This document shows positions 55,601-64,000 of a stretch of DNA of 64,000 nt, piece by piece. The notes under the pieces were generated by a model. The model was not told the origin of the DNA and ran no database searches. It worked only from the letters and a program-made list of their open reading frames with translations. Numbering within the stretch: position 1 is the first letter of the stretch; each line of letters starts with the position of its first letter. Made by a program: the position numbers and the translations under genes. This stretch comes from Anoplolepis gracilipes (taxonomy: Eukaryota > Arthropoda > Insecta > Hymenoptera > Formicidae): the NCBI RefSeq assembly GCF_047496725.1, contig NC_132972.1:6874001-6938000 (forward strand), in the 5' to 3' direction.

Positions 55601-58600
55601 TTTAAATTAAAATTCTGCTAAACTTTTGAAATTAACTAAAAAATATAATTTGTTAACTATCTCTAGAAAGTTAGTTCGTAAAAAATCTTTCTTTTTTAAT
55701 TTATAATTCGAAAATTATTGATGTCTCGACAATTTCACTAAGGAAAGATTATCTTCAAATTAGAGACTCTATTTTGAAATACTCTGTATATCAACAAAAT
55801 TATTACACTATTCATCTCAAAGTAAAACTTAACAAATATCTAATATGGATATTTATATTTCTTTACAATATATCATGCAGATAGCAGTGTAATATCTTTA
55901 AGAATACGCTAAATAATTACACATATATATTACACTACATCTTTCAATATCTGGAAGTTCTTCTATATGCAAACATTACACCATGCATAAGTTTTGTAAA
56001 TAGCATAAAACAAAGCACTCTGCATTAAAACCAGCTTTCCTGCTCCACTACTTACATGAACTGTCTACATCAATACCTGCCAGCAGCCATTCACACACAA
56101 AAGAGAGTTAATTAATATAACTGAACAGGTATATAGGTAGTTTGTGTTATATAACTTGAATTGTGCTAATAAACCATAGAGTTTCACAAGAGTGTTATTA
56201 AAAACAGTAAGCTCCTTAATAAATATATAGTCTCCAGATTATATATAATATTTTGAAAATAATAGATATTATGATTATAATATTTTTAAAGTGCATAGAT
56301 ATAAGAATACTTTTTATACATTTAATATATTAATAATAAGATCAATAAAGTTGTTATTCAATGAAAATAACAATCTTATTTTTTCTGCTATATCCTTTTA
56401 TAATCCCTAATAAAAGAAACGTACATAAAAATTATGTTATATTGCTATATATGAAATTATTGTTATACACATATAAATTATGCGTAAAATATTACATGGA
56501 AAATATTCAATCAAATTCAATATAGGATTAGAAAAGTGTAACTTTTGTAGCTCTTGAATTATATTATTCATTTCTTATGATCTCTCTTGACAGATAAATT
56601 TACAGATAAATTACTTACTCTCTTTTTGATCAAATTCCGTTTCGATAGCTTGATCTCTATCGGACATAGGCAATTCTATAATTTCAACAGCTACAATACT
56701 GGCGAGTGCTTCTTCTCTCGCCCATATTAATTTATTATGTTGCAATAACGCGATGCTGTGATCTTGCGAGGATAATAAATGACGACATGTTATTCCTTTC
56801 GTTTGACGTGGACAAACAGATGCTATTATAGTCGGAGATTGTATAGAAGCATGTGTTAAAGTAACTGATAAATCGGGTAGAGATGCGGACGACAAGAGAT
56901 CTGTAGCCGCTATTTCTATTCTCTGTAAAAATAAAATTAGAGAACGTTTATATAAAGATACTACAGAAAATTTTTTATTTAGAGAATAAAAATAGCATAT
57001 TTTAGTATATTTACTCCATTTTTATATGTTGTCTCCAAAAGTACTTTCTCATTATCAATAGAAACAACATAAAGCGTTGCATCACCAGTGATATCCCTCT
57101 GTATAGGAATCGGAAGTTCTCCGATAACAAGAATCCGTTTTCTTTGGTCATTATCGGCGTTAACAGAAATTACAGGTTCCTCTCCAAGTACAGATTCTAG
57201 TTTATATGGCCCTTGCGCGCCAGCTCCGAATATTGTATTTGTTGTAACTGACTGTGGTTGTGCATTAGTATCAAATAGATGTACTAAGAACACTAGAGCT
57301 AAAGAACTGTCTCCCTTTAAACATGCTAAATATGGAGCTGCCAGAACGCACCTATAAATAAAATTAAATAAAGTAGTTTTGAATATTGTAATAAGTGACA
57401 AATTAAAAAACAGATCATTTACAAAGACAATATTGCAATAGAATATTGTATAGAATAAAATTTAATATAAAGCAAAGAGAAAAATAATCTAAATTTAATT
57501 ACTTACTCTGTTTCCTGATTTATAAATGGTGCAGAAACCCTTCGAGTCTTTAATTTTTCTCCTGTTTTGCTATCATAAGATGTTACTTCAACTCCACTAT
57601 TATAAATAGGTAGTATATGATGTAATGTTCCATCTTTGATATGCCATTTTACGTCTTTTATCCTGAAAAACAAGAAACTATATCTGTTATATATTCCAAA
57701 AAGAAATGCACAACATAAACATTCTTATAATTTTATCAAACCAATATTGTAGCACATCGAAAATTTTAGTCTTCTATTATAAATAAATAAATAAATAATT
57801 TTAATCTCCATCTAGATATATTTATTTTCTATATTATGTATTTTATATATATATATATATAATTTAAAAATGATGAGAAATGGTTAGATATTGACAAAAA
57901 TATTAAGCATTGAATTAAGCAGCTCAATTTATAGTAATAAACAATTAGGTGTACAAAACATATATTATAAACTGTGCTTTGAATAAAGGTAGAAAAACCT
58001 GTCAGCAGAATACAAGCCCAATGTAGAAAATGATATAAATGGAGACTCATGTCTGTAAAAGCAATAGATCATAATTTATTCTCAATTATATTAATTTTAA
58101 AAGTTTTAACAAGTGTATGTAGTGTGTGTATACACATATACACTTTATCCTGTATGTAATATATATACCTAAAAGCACATATATTTTTCTTCTAGCAAAA
58201 TTTATTTCATTTTTTATTATAGAGTAATAGAAAAAAAAATTATTAAAATATTTTTATAAATTTAGTATTATTTTGTAGAAACTTTATATATTTATATAGC
58301 ATTATATATATATAATTTATTATATTTTACACAAACCTATCAGTATTTTGCTCTGCTATTGGCCACTCGTTAAGTATATGTCCAGTTGCTAAATCCCAAG
58401 CACGAACAATGGCAGGAACACCTCCACTTACAGATATCAAATCTCCATCAGCGACACCTCCTAGAGTTCTGATATGTCCTCCATAACCTTTTTCTAACAC
58501 TCGCCTCCATAATATTTGGCCTGTTAAATTACAAATATTATAAATATATTTAATTTTGAGTTAATTAAATGTTTAAAAATCAGGTATGTTGAATATATAG

Positions 58601-59260
58601 TGACTTATCGCATAATATTATCTAGCCTGAAGGTGTACTTAATTATTAAATGTAACATTGAATATAATATTTGAATGAAGAAAAAATATAAACAACAATT
58701 AAGTTAAAATATCAAGGAAGTCAGAGATAAATATGTGATGCGTTCTCTATTCATTGAGAAAAAAACATCCAAAGACAAGACACACGAAATACAAAATGTA
58801 CTTTATTTACCTGATTTCAGATTAAGTGCGGCGATGACGTTTTCCTCGGTGGCGACGATGATCTTCTTCGCCGTGGACACCGTGTCGAAGCTGGCAAATT
58901 TAATTTTGCCGACATAGTTCTGTCTCCTGAAACAAGCAGATTAAGTGATTAAGCGATTACTGATCTCAGGAAGAAAGATTTATGTGTTTATTACACTCCG
59001 TTTATTTAATAATTTTCGGAGCACTATCTTGACAAACCCCTTGAAGAGGGAGAGAAGGGAACACGCGGGTATGCATAATTTAGAGGTTGTTCCGAAGGTT
59101 GCGAGCGATTCATTTACCAATCGAATTTGCCGACTTGATCCTCATAGAGGCACAGAGAGAAATTGAACAGGCCCACCAGCACGATCAGATACTGCAATAT
59201 TTGCGCGTCTACCAAGAACCGGTTGATGTTACCGCGGAAGGTCCACGCGAACGAAGCCAT
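52699..59260 (-). CDS. EMC1: ER membrane protein complex subunit 1
   Basis: Exons: 59260-59118, 58926-58811, 58520-58337, 58052-57999 (weak donor), 57662-57507, 57351-57015, 56922-56619, 55181-55009, 54934-54773, 54653-54369, 54283-54088, 53999-53802, 53446-53336, 53199-52972 and 52859-52699; 935 residues. A candidate 21-nt exon at 56076-56056 would add seven. Signal peptide ~20-38 (ILQYLIVLVGLFNFSLCLY), then YEDQVGKFDWRQNYVGK, a PQQ-like beta-propeller lumenal region (EENVIAALNLKSGQILWRR), the conserved HSQGRVLSDRSVLYKYINPN, a DUF1620 end (SGLESTCLVFVHGLDLFYTR), and one C-terminal membrane helix (YYLIVIVLAALLISSYI). EMC inserts tail-anchored and multipass proteins into the ER membrane. Confidence 0.95.
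55182..56618 (-). other. Long EMC1 intron with candidate microexon
   Basis: 1.4 kb, the largest EMC1 intron. It is AT-rich except for a GC-richer island near 56030-56100 that holds the possible 21-nt exon (56076-56056) between a CTGGCAG acceptor and a GTAAGT donor. Nothing else recognised. Confidence 0.5.
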
Positions 59261-60221
59261 GATGATGATAAGTGCGCTGAGAAGGTATCGCGCTCTCTTT
59301 TACACCGCTCTTTATTACACCTCGTACACGGTGTCACGGGCGACACCGCATACATATAATATAATCGTGCCGTACGCCGTACGTCGTACACCCCACACGG
59401 TCACCCCTCGTCTGATACTTCGTCTGTCCCCTCCCTTCTTCCTGCACCCACCAGTCTCCAGCAATATATATATATGTACTCGTGATCGTCGTACAATAGA
59501 TAAGGACAGGTGAACTACATCTTCGTCCAACACGTGGCTGATCCCAGAACTGACTTGGAATATTTCGGTGCCCTGCGCACATGTATATGTATGACGGGTG
59601 CTCAAGCAGCGTAAACAATTAAGATAATGAGAGAGAAAGAGAGAGATATATCTTATCACTGCGACAATTTATTATTTTTTAAAATAATTTTTTCGAATTA
59701 TAAAAGCTTAAAATTTATTTGGTCATTAGTTACGGTTACACAGTCGAATAAACAGATACTGATGTATATTATTTCTAATTTATGTGTGACAATAAAAATA
59801 TTAACGTGCTAATTATAAAACAAGGAAGAAAGTTTCTCGAAGCTCTTGTAAAAAATTAGGAGATATATAGGCAGCTAACGATGTGTCTTGCAAACTATAC
59901 TATTTTGTAGTAGTTTTATTGTATCGTTTATTTGAAAAAGTTGTTTTCAAAATACATATAAATAAAAAATAAATGTTTCCTAGTGCCATATAGAATATGC
60001 GTTTATGTAATCATGTTGCTCACATTGTAGTTGTTGTTAATTATAATCTTTCTAAGAAAACGGGATAATTCGATAAATCAGTTTTGAGGCCGATATTTGT
60101 TACCGATGTTTTCGCTATCGTTATGACAGCAAAAGAGTGCATTAAGCATAAAGAACATATACATCAGTGATGGAAAGATTATATATCTTTTTTGTTAATT
60201 TATTCAAGCATTTCATTGTTA
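59261..60221. promoter_or_regulatory. EMC1 upstream region
   Basis: The first 350 bp are GC-rich for this window and contain repeated CGTACG-type words near 59368-59390, consistent with an EMC1 promoter or 5' untranslated region. From about 59640 to 60221 it is AT-rich with no recognisable feature. Overlapping frames on both strands at 59087-59659 are typical of a short GC-rich island and are not called. Confidence 0.45.
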
Positions 60222-62813
60222 CAAAAAGAAAAAAAAATTCGTAAAAAATCCATAAAATTGAAAAATTAATAATAGGAATGGGATGCTCTCTTATGCTGCC
60301 CTTATGTTAGTACATAAATAAAAAATTCTATTATACATACGAAAATAGAGACAAATGTTTATAAATTATTCATAATTGAAATTGTATCCTAGCACATATA
60401 CATATATTTTTGTAATTTCTACAGAAATTCCTGTTCTCGCATCGCGTTTGGTTTTTTGCATTCTATCTAAATTGACAATATTAAGTTGCATCTCTTTACT
60501 TTCATATCCTCATTCTTTTCTATCTTTACTGCCTTTTCGTTCATTCATACGCTCATTAACCCGCTCTATTTAAGATTTTTTTTTTTTGCTTATACGCTAT
60601 CTCTCGGAGCATTTTATTCGCGTGTACGAATAAAAGTTAGAAGCAGATTCGTGGTGACTAGAATATTTTTACATTTCTCATACATTCATTCTTTGTATAC
60701 TTATTTGCAATAGTCCATAACAAAAAAAAACGTACATGTTATCTTAGATTATAATATATTATAACTTTGGTTTATAGCATCCTCAATGATTTTGTTAAAA
60801 AATAGGAAAGATTAAAAAGAATAATTCGCATCTTACGCGCGATCTTCATTAAGTGCAAAAGTTGTAAGTAGTGAAATTAAAATTACATCACGTTGTTATA
60901 TGCCGAAATGAAAGTTTAACATCAAAAAATATAAACAATGTATACACTATCTTACTCGACTGTTATTAGTAATGTTATTAATTGTATCAGTTACATAACT
61001 AAATTTGCTTTATTTCAGCAAATTATAAGAAATAATGTTAAAAATGTCTTGTACAAAAATGCATATAAAAATCATAATAAAAGTAAATTGTCAAATACTG
61101 CTGCTAATACACATTGTTACTATGAATCTGTCACTTGGCAGTATTATGCAATATAAAAAAAGCTAACATGTATAAGATGTATATCTTAAAATTTGTAAAA
61201 TAAGTGCACTACTTACAAAAAATGCAATCTATGCACAACATTATCTTATTATACATAATTATAGTATATTAATTGTGCTATAACTAATACATTATTATAC
61301 ATATGCAGGCGTATACATATACATATAAAAAATTTAAACTATCTTTCTAGAGATTGTAATAAAAAAGATAAAAACAGAGAGAGATTAAACTTGATCAATC
61401 ATCATTTTTAAGACATACAATTTTTATATTTATTGAATATTCATAAGTTACGCGATTTTTTTTTAATTAAGAGAATATTAGAAATACATTATTGCAAGAT
61501 AAATTATGTACATAATTATCTAGCAATAATTATATTTTAGAAACATATTACACGACTCAAACAAAATATGAATATTATTGCATCTATTTCGCCTATGCTG
61601 TATTTGAAATAATCCAGCGATTTCTTGTAAAATATATCAGTGTGTACATAAAGATTTCGAGAATAGAAAAAATTCAAAGTTATAGTTTAAAAGGTGAAGA
61701 TTCGACCAAAATTTACAGTATGCTTCTGTGATACATTATATACATTTAAGTTGCAATCTGTAATATGCTTTTTTTTATAGCATTTTGACATTAAAACAAC
61801 CAGCGATTAAAATGATCATTTTAATCACTAAGCCTTTTTAAGCAACTGGAAAATGTGTGTCTTTGTAAGTTAGTACTAGTAATATACAGATTAGAAGAAA
61901 AAAATCTATTTTTGTATCGTCATAAAAAAATATTTTTTCTCTTCTTTTAGAAATAAGACGGAGAATAATTATTCTTCTAAATAACTGTCCACCCTCTCGA
62001 CTGCTCTAGTACTAAATATTTTTTTCTTTTAGTCCAACTTGGAAAAATTTTTAATTGTTTGGGAATTTGCCGTGTCCCAGAATATCAAGTATGGTTTTTA
62101 ATATCTGTTTTACAAATGGAAAGCACAAATATGGCACAAAGGTCATACCTCTTTTCTATATATCCTTATCTTTTGAATATAAAAAAATAGCACGATCACA
62201 AGTACGGTAATATCCATTTATCATCACACTACTTTATCATTGGGTCCTTAGAAAGAGAGTATAGTATCTATGGCAATAAAATTTGATCTTTTTTTTTAGT
62301 TTAGTGTAAATAGAAAAAAAAGTATAAATAAGAAAAAAGTACAACCGCGATTATAATTATTTAAGAAGATAATGAATTAGAGATAATGATATGAGCAACT
62401 TTATAGCAATAGATCACTTATTTGTACAAGACATCTCTATCCTTCTCTAAATTATCGTAGTTTTTCGTATTAATTTTTTTATGTAAATAATTCTCGTACA
62501 AATAAATGGAAGAGAGTGAAATATACTACAGTATTTAAGAAAATACATATTGTGCTATATTTGTATATTTCAATTTAAATGGACTTTGCATTGCTGTATA
62601 TTTTACTGGCATTTCGTGTATTCAACTGATACATGTCTTTTGATTATTATTTTTGCAAAAGATATTATTAGTTAACATAAAAGATATTCGAATAATGTTA
62701 ATAATCAAATTGTATTAATGCAATAACTTGTAGAATATTATAACTCTTATACAAGCACAAATCGAAAATATTACATTATAAAATATGAAAGAGAGATTAT
62801 ATTTAAATCTTCT

Positions 62814-62875
<62 letters not shown>

Positions 62876-63318
62876 CATATTAAAATAACTTGGTTTTTTA
62901 GATTTATCAAAATAAAATACATGTTAATGTACAGACATAGAACATTATTTTTTCTTTTAATATGTTTTAATAACTGGAAAACTTTTTGCAATTCTAGACA
63001 ATAAAGTATCTTATGCATCATTATCAAATTTAATTTGCATAATATTATTAATTCTCCTTCTTTAACGATGCGACGAATACTATGAATTTTCACATTAATA
63101 TGTTATTTTATATGGCAGTATTTTGTATGCATATCATACATTTTTTGTTAGAAATATAAGTAAAATAATTAATAATGTTTTCTAAAAAAATAGAAAGCCC
63201 ACAAATGTTATACTTTTGTCCAAGAAAACATTATATACTTTAATTTCTTTAACGGAAAAACTTTTCCTGGTAAAAAATTCTATATTAGGAAACTCTTAAT
63301 TGTTGTTAGTAAAATACA
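60222..63318 (-). repeat. Right arm of the 3-kb inverted repeat
   Basis: Reverse complement of about 1676-4705. The match starts just inside AAAAAGAAAAAAAAATTCG and runs to the GTAAAATACACACATATA edge near 63318. It differs from the left arm by scattered substitutions, a small insertion near 62430-62445 (CTCTATCCTTCTCT in place of a few bases), and a long (AT)n expansion at 62816-62871 that the left arm lacks. No transposase, terminal repeats or domain seen. Confidence 0.9.
62816..62871. repeat. (AT)n expansion specific to the right arm
   Basis: About 27 AT units occur where the left arm has only a few bases of AT-rich sequence (near 2140), so the run expanded, or contracted in the other copy, after duplication. 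Confidence 0.85.
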
Positions 63319-64000
63319 CACATATATTGTCTAGAACTGATTGTGATTGAGAGTGCTTGCGACATTTATTTGATTCTTCGTTGCTATGGCACTGTATGTT
63401 CAAATAATTCTATATAATGCTAGTTTTACTTCTTGTAAAACTTTCCAGCATGTGATTGTTATGATAGCTATACATGTACTAAAATCAATGTTCCTACTAT
63501 ATTGTAAATGTAAAAAGTCGAAAATCTGGCAGCCCTGATAAGTAAAGCTTTGGTGCTTAATGCTTTTAATCATCACAGTACATTTACACTGTATTATCAT
63601 TGATTTGCAGGACTGCAATATTAATTAACAGAGATTCTCTTGTAAAATATGAAGATGAACTTCTTTTCCCGTTACTATTGACCGCATATTATTATGGTCA
63701 CATATTTTTCCAGCAAATATATGCGTAAACGCAACTTTAAGAAATGACACTTACAATAACCTTCTGTAATTACTGTTAAATAATTAAAGATACACGAAGT
63801 GCCTTGTTGTTGCTTGCGCGGAACTTAGCGCAGACACTATCGTGTCTCTTGATCCTATTTTCTTTTTTCTTTCTTTACTTTCTCGTTGTCTAAACTTTCT
63901 GGTCATGAATTAGCATCGTACGACTGAGACCAGAAAGTTATATATTGTACTTTTTCTGTGATGCGGTATATTCTATAGCTGCCAGAATAATTCGTTAAAA
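63319..64000. other. Right flank, non-coding
   Basis: No supportable gene. Not homologous to the left flank (no reverse transcriptase fragment here). A 12-bp perfect inverted repeat AACTTTCTGGTC/GACCAGAAAGTT (63893-63904 and 63928-63939) with a 23-base loop is the only structure noted. Confidence 0.5.

Noticed and set aside
59087..59659. Several frames on both strands upstream of EMC1
   Set aside because: Overlapping frames in both directions within a short GC-rich island are expected by chance; part overlaps EMC1 exon 1.
60376..61156. Three open frames in the right arm, mirrored in the left arm
   Set aside because: Both copies are almost identical, so shared frames carry no evidence of selection; the peptides are low-complexity with no domain.

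Overview
This is nuclear DNA from an animal, almost certainly an insect. It is AT-rich, its genes are split by short GT-AG introns, dinucleotide microsatellites are frequent, and there is a Penelope-like retroelement remnant and an invertebrate-type (i-type) lysozyme. The overall look suggests a hymenopteran such as an ant, but that is inference. I reconstructed ten protein-coding genes exon by exon by reading splice sites. In every reconstruction the exon lengths sum to an exact number of codons.

Layout, left to right: a degraded Penelope-like element (about 760-1645); the left arm of a very large inverted repeat (about 1676-4705); DDX54 (-, 5072-8328); NOM1 (+, 9576-12984); an i-type lysozyme (-, 13948-18578); a long non-coding stretch with a (GT)n array; eEF1-beta (-, 21856-23578); NDUFS1 (+, 24503-28076); USO1/p115 (-, 28759-32550); PMPCA (+, 33140-36248); RpL5 (-, 37029-40094) with intronic snoRNAs; PMS1 (-, 40803-44680); TTI1 (+, 46320-50795); EMC1 (-, 52699-59260); and the right arm of the inverted repeat (about 60222-63318).

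Apart from the lysozyme these are core cellular genes: ribosome assembly and translation (DDX54, NOM1, RpL5, eEF1-beta), mitochondria (NDUFS1, PMPCA), secretory pathway and ER membrane (USO1, EMC1), and DNA repair and PIKK assembly (PMS1, TTI1). They do not form one pathway. Eight of them form four head-to-head pairs (DDX54/NOM1, eEF1-beta/NDUFS1, USO1/PMPCA, PMS1/TTI1), and all four gaps contain a CCAATCA element in the same orientation.

The most interesting items are: two paralogous C/D-box snoRNAs in two different RpL5 introns plus a possible H/ACA RNA in a third; an extended CCAAT element shared by the divergent promoters; a near-identical 3-kb inverted repeat flanking a 55-kb housekeeping block; a candidate 21-nt in-frame microexon in EMC1; a lysozyme apparently lacking both catalytic acids; and an (AT)n microsatellite translated into the end of TTI1. 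I saw no CRISPR array, operon or tRNA gene.
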